64,000 bases of DNA, taken from an uncultured Pelagibacteraceae bacterium (GTDB taxonomy: Bacteria; Pseudomonadota; Alphaproteobacteria; Pelagibacterales; Pelagibacteraceae). A program made the translations under genes and the position numbers. A model generated the notes under the pieces. That model searched no databases and was not told the origin of the DNA. It worked only from the letters and a program-made list of their open reading frames with translations. Every line of letters begins with the position of its first letter. Within the stretch, counting starts at the first letter, position 1. Below are positions 47,978 through 58,709 of the stretch, one piece after another. Location of the stretch: contig CACNYH010000001.1 in assembly GCA_902624495.1 (NCBI GenBank), positions 62,001 to 126,000 on the forward strand, given 5' to 3'.

Positions 47978-48741
47978 CTATTAAAACTTAATCCATCATA
48001 CGCAGGTATTATATTTTTTGGTAAAATTTTTTTTAATTCAAAGTAATCTAAATCTGTATGCAAATTAGTAAGTATAGCTTTTTTAGGTTTGGTTATATTT
48101 ATTAAGTTTAAAGCTTCTTCTAAATTATAGTGTGATGGGTGTTTATCAATTTTAAGACAATCTAATACCAGATAATTTAGATTTTGGAGATAATTTATAT
48201 TCTTCAACGATATGTTATTACAATCACTTATATACGCAATTTTATCTATTACGTACCCGGTTGATTTTATTAATCCATGAGTAACTTGAAAGGGTTTGAT
48301 GATCAATTTTGTATTATTTTTCCTTATAGAAAAACTTTTATCAATTATATTAGCTTTCATAATCGGCCTGTACCCTTGCTCCTCAAAGAAACAAAATCTG
48401 TAAGATTTTTTTAAAGCTGTGATTGTTCTTCGACTACCATAGATTGGTATCTTTGATTTATTTTTCCAATAAAAAGGTCTCATTTCAAATATACCAGCTG
48501 TCTGATCTGCATGTTCATGGGTATAAATAATTGAGTCAAGATTTTTAATTTTATTTTTTAAAAATTGGTATTTTATATCTGGTGAAGTATCTATACAGAC
48601 AGACAGATTTCCTTTTTGAATATGAGCACAACACCTAGTCCTTAAATTTTTTGGACTTTGTCTAAGATTGCCTCTATAATTAGTTATCCATGGAGATCCA
48701 AGAGAACTTCCGCAGCCTAGAATTGTAAATTTACTTTTCAA
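47974..48741 (-). CDS. MBL-fold metallohydrolase (PhnP-like)
   Basis: LGCGSSLGSPWI, YTHEHADQTAGI, ILTNLHTDLDY. Confidence 0.9.
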   Translation of the reverse strand: MKSKFTILGCGSSLGSPWITNYRGNLRQSPKNLRTRCCAHIQKGNLSVCIDTSPDIKYQFLKNKIKNLDSIIYTHEHADQTAGIFEMRPFYWKNKSKIPIYGSRRTITALKKSYRFCFFEEQGYRPIMKANIIDKSFSIRKNNTKLIIKPFQVTHGLIKSTGYVIDKIAYISDCNNISLKNINYLQNLNYLVLDCLKIDKHPSHYNLEEALNLINITKPKKAILTNLHTDLDYFELKKILPKNIIPAYDGLSFNS

Positions 48742-49520
48742 TTTAATTTACCAAATAAATTAAAAAAATTGTTTGTTGTAATTTTTGAAAATTCATCAAA
48801 TGATAAATTTTTGATTTTAGATAAAAACTTTACTGTATGTATTATATAACTGGGTTCATTTGGTTTACCTCTTAATGGCACAGGAGCAAGATATGGAGCA
48901 TCAGTTTCAACTAATATTTTTTCGTTTGGTATATCTCTGAAAATATTGGCTAAATCCTGAGATTTTTTGAATGTTACTACTCCACTAGCAGAAATATAAG
49001 CACCTAGATCTAATAATTTAAAAGCGAATTCTCGTGATCCGGTAAAACAATGAATAAGGATCTTAGTTTCTTTTTTTTTCGAATGTTTTTCTAATATTTG
49101 TAAAGTTTCTTTTTCTGCAGATCTTGTGTGGACTATTAGTGGCAGATTTTTTTCTTGTGCGGCTGATATGTGTTCCTCAAAGGAATAGATTTGATCTTTT
49201 TTTTCAGAATGATTGTAATAAAAGTCCAATCCTGTTTCACCAATACCAATAATTTTTTTATTTTGATTGACTTTATTAATTATATCATCACTTTGAATAT
49301 GTTGATGTGACTTAGCTTCATGAGGATGAATTCCATAAGTACCGTAAACACTTTCATAACTATTTACTATTTTAATTATTTGTTCAAAACTTTTATCTTC
49401 TGTCGATATGGTAAGCATGTATTTAATGCCATCTTTATTCGCTCTATTTATTGTTTCATTTAAAGCATTTGACATCGGTTCGTAAGTCAGGTGGCAATGT
49501 GAATCAATTATCATTTTCAA
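48738..49520 (-). CDS. TatD family DNase
   Basis: IDSHCHL, IGETGLDFYY, VHTRSAEKETL, ILVETDAPYLAPVPLRGKPNEPSYI. Confidence 0.95.
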   Translation of the reverse strand: MKMIIDSHCHLTYEPMSNALNETINRANKDGIKYMLTISTEDKSFEQIIKIVNSYESVYGTYGIHPHEAKSHQHIQSDDIINKVNQNKKIIGIGETGLDFYYNHSEKKDQIYSFEEHISAAQEKNLPLIVHTRSAEKETLQILEKHSKKKETKILIHCFTGSREFAFKLLDLGAYISASGVVTFKKSQDLANIFRDIPNEKILVETDAPYLAPVPLRGKPNEPSYIIHTVKFLSKIKNLSFDEFSKITTNNFFNLFGKLN

Positions 49521-51048
49521 TCTTTTTAAACAAAATATCTAAATTTTTTAATTCCAAATTATAGTTAAAAATGTCGTCTTTTTTAATATTACCAATTGAA
49601 ATATCCTTATCAGATAAATTAATAGTATTTAAAACTTTTTTCGTAGAAATGGGTATAATTGGATTTAAAAGAATAGAAATATTTTTTATTTGTTCCAAAA
49701 TTGTATAAAGAATTGTATGCATTCTTTCGGGATCTTTTGTTTTTAAAGACCATGGCTCTGAGTCATTAAAATATTTGTTTGCATCGAATGAAAAATTTAT
49801 TACCATTTTAATATATTCATTCAAATTTTGGTTATTTATAAAACTAATTAATTTAGGAATGTTATTTTTTATATTTTCGATTAATCTTATATCATTTTCT
49901 TTTAATTTATTTTTTTTAGGTATTTTATTTCCACAATTTTTTTTTATAAATGAAAAAACTCTTTGGCAGAGATTACCGTAGTTATTAGCTAAATCATTGT
50001 TTATACAATTTTTAAGATTTTCCATCGAAATACTTCCATCATTTCCTAAAGAGACTTCTTTTATTAAATAATATCTTAGTTGATCAATTCCATAATCTTT
50101 GATTACTTCAATTGGATCTAAAATATTACCGAGAGATTTTGACATTTTCTTATCATCTGAAAGAATCCAACCATGTCCGAATACTCTTTTAGGTAATGGT
50201 AAATTTGCTGCAATCAAAAAAGCTGGCCAGTATATCGCATGAAATCTCAAAATATCTTTTCCAATAATATGAACATCTGCTGGCCAAAAAGCTTTATATT
50301 TTTTATCTTCGATATTAGGAAAATTTAGTGCGCTTAAGTAATTTGTTAATGCGTCTAACCATACATAAATAACATGCTTGTTATTTTGTGGAACTGGAAT
50401 TCCCCAAGTAAACGATGTTCGGCTGATGGATAAATCTTTAAGACCTTTTTCTACAAAACTAATTACTTCATTTTTTCTTGATTGCGGTAATATAAAATTC
50501 TCATTTTTTTTATAGTGATCTAGTAACTTTTTTTGAAATGCGGATAATTTAAAAAAATAAGACTCCTCCTCAACCCACTCTACTTCTGAGCCAGAGGCTT
50601 TTGATAATTTCCTACCATCTTTTTCCTCAATTTCATCTTTATCATAATAAGCTTCGTCTGATACAGAATACCATCCACTATATTTATCTAAATAAATATC
50701 TCCTGACTTTATCAATCTATTCCATATTTCATTGACTGAATTTAAATGTCTTGTTTCAGTGGTTCTAATAAAATCATCATTAGTTAAATTTAATATTTTT
50801 GTTAAAGATCGGAAAGTTTGGGATATTTCATCGCAGAAAACTTTGGGATCTTTTTTCATTTTTTCAGCTTCTTTTTGAATTTTTTGACCATGTTCATCAG
50901 TACCAGTTAAAAATAATACATCATAACCTTCGATTCTTTTGAATCTTGCAAATATGTCAGCAACTATACTAGAATAGGCGTGTCCCATGTGAGGTTTGCC
51001 TGACGGGTAATAGATTGGTGTTGTGATATAAAAATTTTTATTCATCAA
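49504..51048 (-). CDS. metG: Methionyl-tRNA synthetase
   Basis: ITTPIYYPSGKPHMGHAYSSI; FLTGTDEHGQKI; KMSKSLGN. Confidence 0.97.
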   Translation of the reverse strand: MMNKNFYITTPIYYPSGKPHMGHAYSSIVADIFARFKRIEGYDVLFLTGTDEHGQKIQKEAEKMKKDPKVFCDEISQTFRSLTKILNLTNDDFIRTTETRHLNSVNEIWNRLIKSGDIYLDKYSGWYSVSDEAYYDKDEIEEKDGRKLSKASGSEVEWVEEESYFFKLSAFQKKLLDHYKKNENFILPQSRKNEVISFVEKGLKDLSISRTSFTWGIPVPQNNKHVIYVWLDALTNYLSALNFPNIEDKKYKAFWPADVHIIGKDILRFHAIYWPAFLIAANLPLPKRVFGHGWILSDDKKMSKSLGNILDPIEVIKDYGIDQLRYYLIKEVSLGNDGSISMENLKNCINNDLANNYGNLCQRVFSFIKKNCGNKIPKKNKLKENDIRLIENIKNNIPKLISFINNQNLNEYIKMVINFSFDANKYFNDSEPWSLKTKDPERMHTILYTILEQIKNISILLNPIIPISTKKVLNTINLSDKDISIGNIKKDDIFNYNLELKNLDILFKKIENDN

Positions 51049-51970
51049 AATAATTTTCTTCCAGATTACTTAATAAAGTATTTTGATTTAAATTATACAG
51101 AAAAAAATCATTAATATTCTTTAAAATCATTAATTTTTTTTCTATGAGTTTTTTGTTGTTAAACATTCCTTGTGATTTTAATTTTTGAAAATTATATTCA
51201 ACAAAAAATAAAAGCATATCTTTATAGAAAATATTTTTTTCTTTTTTATAAATTCTTAATATATTACTAAGATTTGTTAAAAATTTTTCATTAATATCTA
51301 AACTACTATTATTAAATATGTAATTGAACTTTAAAAAATTTCCTGGTGTGCTAGACACTAGATTTTCATCAAAAATTCTATCTTGATTAAAATATTTTAA
51401 AAGAGATGTAGAAATACGAAGTCTGTCCTTATTATTTGTCATTATTTTTATCTCAATTGATCTAGATTTAATTGTATTTAGTAATTTATTTGATTTGTTA
51501 TTTATCAAAATAAAATAATTATTTTTTCCAGGATCTTCAATAATCTTTAAAAGTGCATTTAAGCTATTTATGTTAAAACTATCGATATCATCTAAAATAA
51601 TAAATCTTTTGTCTTTCTTAATTGGAGATTTATTCAGATCATTAATTATTTTTCTAATATCATCGACTCTCACATTTCTATAATCTGAACCATTCAAATA
51701 TAAAATATTTGGAAATAAGTTTTCTATAAATTGATTTAAAAATACACTTTCATTTGAAAATGTATTTTCATTTTCATTGTAAGTTTTTTTATCAAAGTAA
51801 TAGTGCATTAAATGACTAATCATTGTTGATTTACCTACGCCCCTATTACCTGTCAACATAAGAGTTTTTGGAAATTTATCTGAGGAAATCATCTTTTTTA
51901 AAAAATTAAACTCATTTTCAAGACCGAAAAGCCTTGTAGTTTTTTTTGGATTAAAATTTAATGAGAGCAT
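51038..51970 (-). CDS. holB: DNA polymerase III delta' subunit
   Basis: TLMLTGNRGVGKSTMISHLMHYY; NALLKIIEDPGKNNYFILI; located between tmk and metG. Confidence 0.88.
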   Translation of the reverse strand: MLSLNFNPKKTTRLFGLENEFNFLKKMISSDKFPKTLMLTGNRGVGKSTMISHLMHYYFDKKTYNENENTFSNESVFLNQFIENLFPNILYLNGSDYRNVRVDDIRKIINDLNKSPIKKDKRFIILDDIDSFNINSLNALLKIIEDPGKNNYFILINNKSNKLLNTIKSRSIEIKIMTNNKDRLRISTSLLKYFNQDRIFDENLVSSTPGNFLKFNYIFNNSSLDINEKFLTNLSNILRIYKKEKNIFYKDMLLFFVEYNFQKLKSQGMFNNKKLIEKKLMILKNINDFFLYNLNQNTLLSNLEENYFDE

Positions 51971-52620
51971 TATTTAATTTTTAAATATCTTGCAGTTATA
52001 TCAAATATTTTTTTTTCTAGATGACTGTTATTTTTTGAAGAGTCTAAAATAAAATAATTCTTTTTGTTTTTTGCAATCTTTATAAATGATTTTTGTGCCT
52101 TATCATAAAAGGATTGTGAAAAATTATCATATCTATTTCTCACTTTTCTTTTTGATAATCTTTTACTTGAAGATTTTGAAGAAACTTTAAGAACAAATGT
52201 TAAATTAGGTTTTAATCCATTTAATATATATTTGTGAATATTCTTAATAAATTTGATACTAACTTTTTTTCCATACACCTGATAAGCTATAGTGGAGTCA
52301 ATAAACCTGTCACAAATAACTACTCTTTTTTGTTTTAGAGCTGGCTTAATTTTTGTTTTTACATGTTCGTTTCTAGCAGCTAAGTATAATAGTGTATCCG
52401 TATATTTATCAAATTTTTCTAAATTTGACTTGTTAAAATAGTCTTTTAAAATTAAATTTCTAATTAATTCTGCGCTTTTAGTTCCGCCAGGCTCTCTCGT
52501 TATTAAAGCTTTTACTTTTTTTTTCTTTAAATTGTTAAATAGTTTTTTCGATTGATAAGACTTACCACAGCCCTCTACACCCTCAAAAACTATAAAAAAA
52601 GGTTTTTTTTTATACATCAC
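51970..52620 (-). CDS. tmk: Thymidylate kinase
   Basis: FIVFEGVEGCGKSYQSKKL; TREPGGT; DRFIDSTIAYQ. Confidence 0.96.
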   Translation of the reverse strand: MMYKKKPFFIVFEGVEGCGKSYQSKKLFNNLKKKKVKALITREPGGTKSAELIRNLILKDYFNKSNLEKFDKYTDTLLYLAARNEHVKTKIKPALKQKRVVICDRFIDSTIAYQVYGKKVSIKFIKNIHKYILNGLKPNLTFVLKVSSKSSSKRLSKRKVRNRYDNFSQSFYDKAQKSFIKIAKNKKNYFILDSSKNNSHLEKKIFDITARYLKIK

Positions 52621-53758
52621 CCCAAATCAAATAATTGATAGAAGTAACTAAGCTTTTAAAAAAATTTACCTTTTTTAAATCTTCTTGTGCATATAAAGGT
52701 AATGTTTTAATCAGTTGATCTTTGTTTTTTACAATAATATCTGCAATTTTCTCCCCTTTTGATATTGGTGCTTTTATAGGCCCCTCATATTTTAAAGATA
52801 TGTTTAAATGTCTAATATCTTTTTTATTAATTGTTAAATAAAAGTTTTCTTTTGGCGCCACTTTAATTTTATTTGATTTTCCGAGCCACGTATCCAATTC
52901 AAAAAAAGTGTTGTCTTTTTTTGAAATTTCAAAAGTATTAGTATTTCGAAAACCCCAATTTAATAATTTTAAAGATTCGGAGCTCCGTAAATTTTTGTTT
53001 TGAAACCCAGATGCAACAGCTATAATTCTTCTGTCATTCTTTAACATTGTGCTTGCCAATGAGTATTTTTCAACGGCTAGATAACCAGTTTTGATACCAT
53101 CTACACCAACATTTTTATAAAGAAGTGGATTCCTATTCCCTTGTTTAATTGGATCACCCCCGGTTCTATCCCAAGTGAAAGTTTTTTCTTTAAATAGCTC
53201 ATAATAAACTGGGTAATTTTTAATTAAATATTTAGACATAATTGCAATATCTCTTACTGTTGAAACATTTTCAGGATCATTTATTCCGGAAGAATTAGTA
53301 AAATTAGTAGAAGTCATACCTATTTCAATTGCTTTTTCGTTCATCATTTCAGCAAAATTTTCTTCTGAACCTGCAATACCCTCAGCTAGTGCAATACAAG
53401 CATCGTTTCCTGATGCAATTATGATTCCTTTTAATAAATTTTCTACTGAAACCTGATCATTAATCATTATAAACATAGATGAATATCCAGCTTGAGAAAG
53501 TCGCCATGCATTTTCAGAAATTGTAAATTTATCATCTAGGGAAAGTTGATTTTTTTTTAACAAATCAAAAGCAATTATTGCCGTCATAATTTTTGTCATT
53601 GATGCGGGATAGATTTGAGAGTCAGGGTCGAGTTCATATAAAATTTCTTCAGAATGATAATCCATAAGAATTCCAGTCCTTGCATCTACATTTGGATTAG
53701 CAAATACGCTAAAGTTTTTAAAAAAGATTAAGCAAATTATAATTATAAATCTATTCAT
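52610..53758 (-). CDS. D-alanyl-D-alanine carboxypeptidase (PBP5/6-like)
   Basis: YPASMTKIMTAIIAF SxxK motif, SGND, KTG (DGIKTGYL); start at internal Met 53758 gives a clean signal peptide. Confidence 0.93.
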   Translation of the reverse strand: MNRFIIIICLIFFKNFSVFANPNVDARTGILMDYHSEEILYELDPDSQIYPASMTKIMTAIIAFDLLKKNQLSLDDKFTISENAWRLSQAGYSSMFIMINDQVSVENLLKGIIIASGNDACIALAEGIAGSEENFAEMMNEKAIEIGMTSTNFTNSSGINDPENVSTVRDIAIMSKYLIKNYPVYYELFKEKTFTWDRTGGDPIKQGNRNPLLYKNVGVDGIKTGYLAVEKYSLASTMLKNDRRIIAVASGFQNKNLRSSESLKLLNWGFRNTNTFEISKKDNTFFELDTWLGKSNKIKVAPKENFYLTINKKDIRHLNISLKYEGPIKAPISKGEKIADIIVKNKDQLIKTLPLYAQEDLKKVNFFKSLVTSINYLIWGDV

Positions 53759-54491
53759 TAATAAATATATCCATTTCTTCAAAACCAATATTTTTAAGTT
53801 TAATGTAATCATTTTTTAATAAATTAACAGACTTATAAGGTCCCGATATAACCTCAATTTCCTTAGATCTTTTCTTTTTTATTTTTAATTTTTTTTTATC
53901 AAAATCAGTGATCTCTTTTATGATTCTTTCTTTTAAAAAAATAGCTGAGTCTTCAGAATAGAAAGACCCTATTAAGATATGAATTTTAGCGGTAAGTTCC
54001 TCTTTCTTTTTAAGAGATTTCTTCTTTGAAATATTATCAATTTTTACCGACGTAACTGGAGCATTTGCAGGAATTTTCTTTTCCTCTTGAAATATCTTTG
54101 CTTTTTTTGCAACAAAAGATTTGTTTTTCCTAATTTCTAAAACTTCGATTAGAGGAATTCCTCTATCAATATTTAATTTATTAGCCACGGCATCTGAAAT
54201 AACAATTTTATAAAATTCTGGATATTTAATTTTTTTGGTGTTTTTTAATACAATTGTATCTTTTGTTTTTGGATTAATGAGTTTTATTGTAGCTCCATAT
54301 TTTAATTGTGAGTGAGAAATTTCTAATAAGTCATTGTTCATTTTACCTTTAATAATATTTTTGTCTCTATCTGCTTGGTTAAAAATATAGGCAAAACCTT
54401 TAGCATTGTAAGGTTTCCGATTATCTATTTTAGTGTAGTTTGTTGTACAAGAAGTAAACAAATAAATTAAAATTATTAAATTAAATTTCAT
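53751..54491 (-). CDS. RlpA-like lipoprotein with C-terminal SPOR-like region
   Basis: Lipobox TSC; PYNAKGFAYIF; VISDAVANKLNIDRGIPLIEVLEI; C-terminal KIHILIGSFYSEDSA. Confidence 0.75.
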   Translation of the reverse strand: MKFNLIILIYLFTSCTTNYTKIDNRKPYNAKGFAYIFNQADRDKNIIKGKMNNDLLEISHSQLKYGATIKLINPKTKDTIVLKNTKKIKYPEFYKIVISDAVANKLNIDRGIPLIEVLEIRKNKSFVAKKAKIFQEEKKIPANAPVTSVKIDNISKKKSLKKKEELTAKIHILIGSFYSEDSAIFLKERIIKEITDFDKKKLKIKKKRSKEIEVISGPYKSVNLLKNDYIKLKNIGFEEMDIFINE

Positions 54492-55479
54492 CTTTAAATC
54501 CATCTTTAAGAGTACAAACAGCTAAAGCGAATCTTAACGATCTATTCCACTGTAAAATTTTCTCATAATTATCAAAAACTATATATGCAGGTGATAAAGT
54601 TTTAGCACCTGGAATTATATCTTTATCAGGAATAATAATCGAAGCTGGTAAATTCCCATTTAAATTAAGATTTTCATAATTTTTTATATATTTTTTAAAA
54701 AAAATCGCTTTTTTTTTATTTTTAATATTTCTAGCAGATGAATTTAAATATCTTAAAGGAGTATTTTCTTTCAAATCAATCTTAAAATAACAGGGTTGGT
54801 TTTTTTTCCAACCTATTTTACTTAAATAATTAGCTGCTGAAGCAAAAGAGTCCTCAGTTTTTTTAAGTTCTATTACTTTGTTGTCATTATAATCAATAGC
54901 ATAATCTTTTATAGTTCGTGGCATGAATTGAAAATTACCAAAAGCACCTGCCCATGATCCGTAAAGTATATTTTTATCAATTATTTTTTTATCTACTAGT
55001 TTTAATAAAATGATTAATTCCTTAGAAAAAAATTCACTTCTCCTCTTATCAAAACTTAAAGTAGCTAAAGATGAAACTATATCCATTTTACCTAAATATT
55101 TGCCAAAATTAGTTTCTATTCCCATTAAAGCTAATAATAATTCTTTTTCGACTCCAAATTCTTTTTCAACTTTATCGATTGTATTTTTTTCTTTCTTATA
55201 AATTTTTAAACCTGAATTAATTTTTTTTTTTGATGATCTTTTGTTAATATAAGTAAAGGTATCTTCATAGAATTCAGGTTGAAATCTATCATACTCTATC
55301 ACTTTAGATAAAAATTTCGCCTCAGACATTATCTCTTCAACAATTTCCTTTGATATACCTGATTGAATAGCTCTTTTTTTAAAAGAATTTTTCCATACTG
55401 CAAAATCATTATTTACTGCAAAAGAATTTGAGACAATTAAAATGCTGAAAGATAAGATTAATCCTAATATTTTTGTCAT
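54481..55479 (-). CDS. Lytic murein transglycosylase (MltB/Slt35 family)
   Basis: LLALMGIETNFGKYLGKMDIVSSLATLSFDKRRSEFF; SWAGAFGNFQFMPRT. Confidence 0.93.
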   Translation of the reverse strand: MTKILGLILSFSILIVSNSFAVNNDFAVWKNSFKKRAIQSGISKEIVEEIMSEAKFLSKVIEYDRFQPEFYEDTFTYINKRSSKKKINSGLKIYKKEKNTIDKVEKEFGVEKELLLALMGIETNFGKYLGKMDIVSSLATLSFDKRRSEFFSKELIILLKLVDKKIIDKNILYGSWAGAFGNFQFMPRTIKDYAIDYNDNKVIELKKTEDSFASAANYLSKIGWKKNQPCYFKIDLKENTPLRYLNSSARNIKNKKKAIFFKKYIKNYENLNLNGNLPASIIIPDKDIIPGAKTLSPAYIVFDNYEKILQWNRSLRFALAVCTLKDGFKDEI

Positions 55480-55585
55480 TTTTCTAAATATCATAATTAA
55501 TATTCATTAACTAGCATTACTAGTGACTCTTAAGGATTGTTATTTTATAGCATTGGTAGTAATAAATAATGCTTATTTGACTTTC

Positions 55586-55675
55586 GGAGAGGTGGCTGAG
55601 CGGTTGAAAGCACTGGTCTTGAAAACCAGCAACGGGGCAACTCGTTCGTGGGTTCGAATCCCACCCTCTCCGCCA
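55586..55675 (+). tRNA. tRNA-Ser (anticodon UGA), CCA encoded
   Basis: GGAGAGGTGGCTGAGCGGTTGAAAGCACTGGTCTTGAAAACCAGCAACGGGGCAACTCGTTCGTGGGTTCGAATCCCACCCTCTCCGCCA with long variable arm. Confidence 0.96.
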
Positions 55676-55933
55676 TTAGATTTTAAATTTTTTGAAAATT
55701 TTTGAAATCGGATTTTTATCAATACTTTTATCAACAGATCCATAATTGTAATAATTCAGAATAATTTCGTCCTCAAATTTCAAAAAATTTTCCAATTCCT
55801 GAAGCTCATTGAAATTAAAATCATCCATATGTCGATTTACAAAAGTTTTTAAAAGAATATCCATTTCTTTAGTACCCCTGTAAGAAGCTCTGTATAAAAG
55901 TTTTTTCTTAAAAGTTTCTAATTTTTCTGACAT
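55676..55933 (-). CDS. Succinate dehydrogenase assembly factor 2 family protein (SdhE/DUF339)
   Basis: KKLLYRASYRGTKEMDILLKTFVNRHM. Confidence 0.9.
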   Translation of the reverse strand: MSEKLETFKKKLLYRASYRGTKEMDILLKTFVNRHMDDFNFNELQELENFLKFEDEIILNYYNYGSVDKSIDKNPISKIFKKFKI

Positions 55934-55957
55934 TAAAAATATATTATACAGTATTTA

Positions 55958-58012
55958 ATGAATTTATTAAAAAAAGACTTCATTTTTCAGGATGTCAACA
56001 AATTAGATGGAGTTGGTCAAAAACTCTCTAAATACCTGAAAAAAAGAAAGATTGAGAAAATTAAAGATATTATATTAAATCTTCCATATTCAGAGACAGA
56101 TAGGTCTAAAATAAATAAAATTAATGGGCTTGAAATAGGAAAAATTAATACAATAAAAGCAAAAGTTAAAAAACTTAATTTTCCAAGAATTAGAAATATT
56201 CCAAACAAGATCAATTGTGAGGATGAAACAGGTAAAATAGATATTGTTTATTTCAATAGTCGAGAAAGTTATTTAAGAAAAATTTTTCCAATAAATGAGT
56301 GGGTAATAATCAGCGGTAAAGTCAATTATTTTAGAGATAGGTATCAAATTACTAATCCTGATTACGTTACTAATTTAAGCAATCAAGAATATGTATTACA
56401 AAATATACCTAAATATAATTTGACTAAGGGCATTAATGAAAAAAAATATAGAGCGATCAGCGAACAAGTCACTAAAAAACTTCCGCTAATCAATGATTGG
56501 TTAACTAAAGAGTTTATTAAATCAAACAACCTTTTAAGTTGGAATGAATGTTTTGAAAAATTGCATAATACCGATGAAAGCAAAGATATTAAATCTAAAA
56601 GCTTTCGAAGATTGGTTTTTGATGAAATATGTGCAAATTTTCTTACATTATCTAAATATAGAAAGCGTATTAAAAAAAAGAAAATTTCAAAATCATTTAC
56701 ACAAAAAATATCTAAAAGAATTATATCAGATCTTCCATTTAACCTTACTCAAAGTCAAAAAATCGTTTTAAAAGAAATAAATTCAAATTTGAAAAAAAAT
56801 GAAAGAATGTTTAGAATTATTCAAGGGGATGTGGGTTCTGGCAAAACGATTGTATCGCTTTTATCTATTGCGAATGTAATTGAAGCTAAATATCAATGTG
56901 CATTAATGGGGCCAACAGAGATTTTAGCTCAACAACATTATAATCTTGCTTTGAAAATTTTTAAGGGTACCAATTTTAAAATTGAATTTTTATCAGGAAA
57001 AACTGACTTAAGTAAAAGAAAAATTGTATTAGATAGACTTAAAAATGGAGATATCGATCTAATAGTTGGAACGCATGCCCTTTTTCAAAAAAAAATATTA
57101 TTCAAAAGACTTGGTTTTGTTGTAATTGATGAGCAACATAAGTTTGGTGTTAAACAAAGATCTGAGTTAGCTAGAAAAGGTGGAGATAATTGTGATGTAT
57201 TATTAATGTCTGCTACACCGATACCAAGAACTATGATGATGTCTCTTTACGGTGACATGGATATATCCAAAATAACTGAAAAGCCTCTATCCAGAAAAAA
57301 AATCTTAACTTTAAGTAAACCAGAAAAAAAAATTGATGAGCTTTGGATATATTTAGAAAAGCAAATCAATATAAGAAATCAAATATTTTGGGTCTGCCCT
57401 CTTATAGAGGAGTCAAAAATATTAGATTTTTCGTCAGCGAAAAAAAAATTTGATTTAATAAATAAAAAATTTCCTAACAAAGTGGGCCTAATTCATGGAT
57501 CTTTATCTAAGGACGAAAAAGATGATGTTCTTAAGAAATTTCTTAATAATAAAATATCTATTTTGGTTTCAACAACTGTTATCGAAGTTGGAATTGATTT
57601 TCCTAATGCTAACTTAATAATTATTGAAAATGCCAATAAATTTGGTCTAGCTCAATTACATCAATTAAGAGGAAGAGTAGGAAGAGGGAGTAAAGAAAGC
57701 ACTTGTATTCTTTTGTTTAAAGAGGGATTAAGTAAAAACTCAATACAAAGAATTAAGATACTTAAAAAATCTGACGATGGATTTTATATAGCTGAAGAAG
57801 ATTTAAAACTGAGAGGTTTTGGAGATTTACTAGGTTATCAACAAAGTGGTATTAAAACTTTCAGATTTGCAGATCCATTATTACACCAAGACTTGTTCAA
57901 GCTTGCTGAACGTTTTATTTTAAATCAAAATGAAAAAATTAATGAAAAAAAATACGATTTTTTACTTAAACTATTTGATAAGGCTGAAATAATTAATGTT
58001 AATGATTTTTAG
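55958..58012 (+). CDS. recG: ATP-dependent DNA helicase RecG
   Basis: RIIQGDVGSGKTIVSLLSI, VGTHALFQKKI, VIDEQHKFGVKQR, MSATPIPRTM, LHQLRGRVGRG. Confidence 0.97.
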   Translation: MNLLKKDFIFQDVNKLDGVGQKLSKYLKKRKIEKIKDIILNLPYSETDRSKINKINGLEIGKINTIKAKVKKLNFPRIRNIPNKINCEDETGKIDIVYFNSRESYLRKIFPINEWVIISGKVNYFRDRYQITNPDYVTNLSNQEYVLQNIPKYNLTKGINEKKYRAISEQVTKKLPLINDWLTKEFIKSNNLLSWNECFEKLHNTDESKDIKSKSFRRLVFDEICANFLTLSKYRKRIKKKKISKSFTQKISKRIISDLPFNLTQSQKIVLKEINSNLKKNERMFRIIQGDVGSGKTIVSLLSIANVIEAKYQCALMGPTEILAQQHYNLALKIFKGTNFKIEFLSGKTDLSKRKIVLDRLKNGDIDLIVGTHALFQKKILFKRLGFVVIDEQHKFGVKQRSELARKGGDNCDVLLMSATPIPRTMMMSLYGDMDISKITEKPLSRKKILTLSKPEKKIDELWIYLEKQINIRNQIFWVCPLIEESKILDFSSAKKKFDLINKKFPNKVGLIHGSLSKDEKDDVLKKFLNNKISILVSTTVIEVGIDFPNANLIIIENANKFGLAQLHQLRGRVGRGSKESTCILLFKEGLSKNSIQRIKILKKSDDGFYIAEEDLKLRGFGDLLGYQQSGIKTFRFADPLLHQDLFKLAERFILNQNEKINEKKYDFLLKLFDKAEIINVNDF

Positions 58013-58623
58013 TTTATATTAGTTGTTCCGGCTGAAACAATAAATTTTGAAGCTTGTTCAAAAGTTACGTCTAAATAAATTAAATCTTTTTTAGGTATCA
58101 TTAACAAAAAACCACTTGTTGGGTTAGGTGTTGTAGGAACAAATACGTTTACAAGTTCCTCTTTTATTTTTTCTTTAATAATTCCTGTATTCTCTTTCGT
58201 TGCAAAACCAACAGCCCATACTCCTTTTCTAGGATATTCTAAAAGAACAACACTTTTTTGTTTATTATCAGTTTTTGTAAAACTTTCAGTCATCTGTCCT
58301 ATTGCAGAATAAATTGTTCTTAAAATAGGAATTTTTTTCAAAATCCTATTGAATAATTCAAAAAATTTTTTTCCTAAAAAGGAAAGAGATAGCCAGCCAA
58401 TTAATGTAATAAAAAATAAAGCAATTAAAATTTCTACTCCAGGTATATTAAAAGGAAGATAATTATTTGGATTTAATTCTTTGGGGATTATATTTCCAGT
58501 AACTCTTATGAAAAATATAGTGAGATATAAGGTAATTCCAATTGGTATTAATACAACGATACCAGCTATAAAATTATTTCTTATTTTAGCAAAAATAGAC
58601 TTTTTTATATTTTTATCACTCAT
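58009..58623 (-). CDS. DUF502 family membrane protein
   Basis: NFIAGIVVLIPIGITLYLTIFF; PILRTIYSAIGQMTESF; FVPTTPNPTSGFLLMIPKKDL. Confidence 0.88.
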   Translation of the reverse strand: MSDKNIKKSIFAKIRNNFIAGIVVLIPIGITLYLTIFFIRVTGNIIPKELNPNNYLPFNIPGVEILIALFFITLIGWLSLSFLGKKFFELFNRILKKIPILRTIYSAIGQMTESFTKTDNKQKSVVLLEYPRKGVWAVGFATKENTGIIKEKIKEELVNVFVPTTPNPTSGFLLMIPKKDLIYLDVTFEQASKFIVSAGTTNIN

Positions 58624-58709
58624 AATTTAGGAATAGCTAGAATAAATTATAAATATTATTATTAATATAAAAATTGCAATTAATAATTTATTATTTAAAA
58701 TCATGAATA

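Noticed and set aside
55523-55705. 60-aa ORF spanning tRNA-Ser
   Set aside because: Most of it reads through the tRNA-Ser gene; not a plausible protein.
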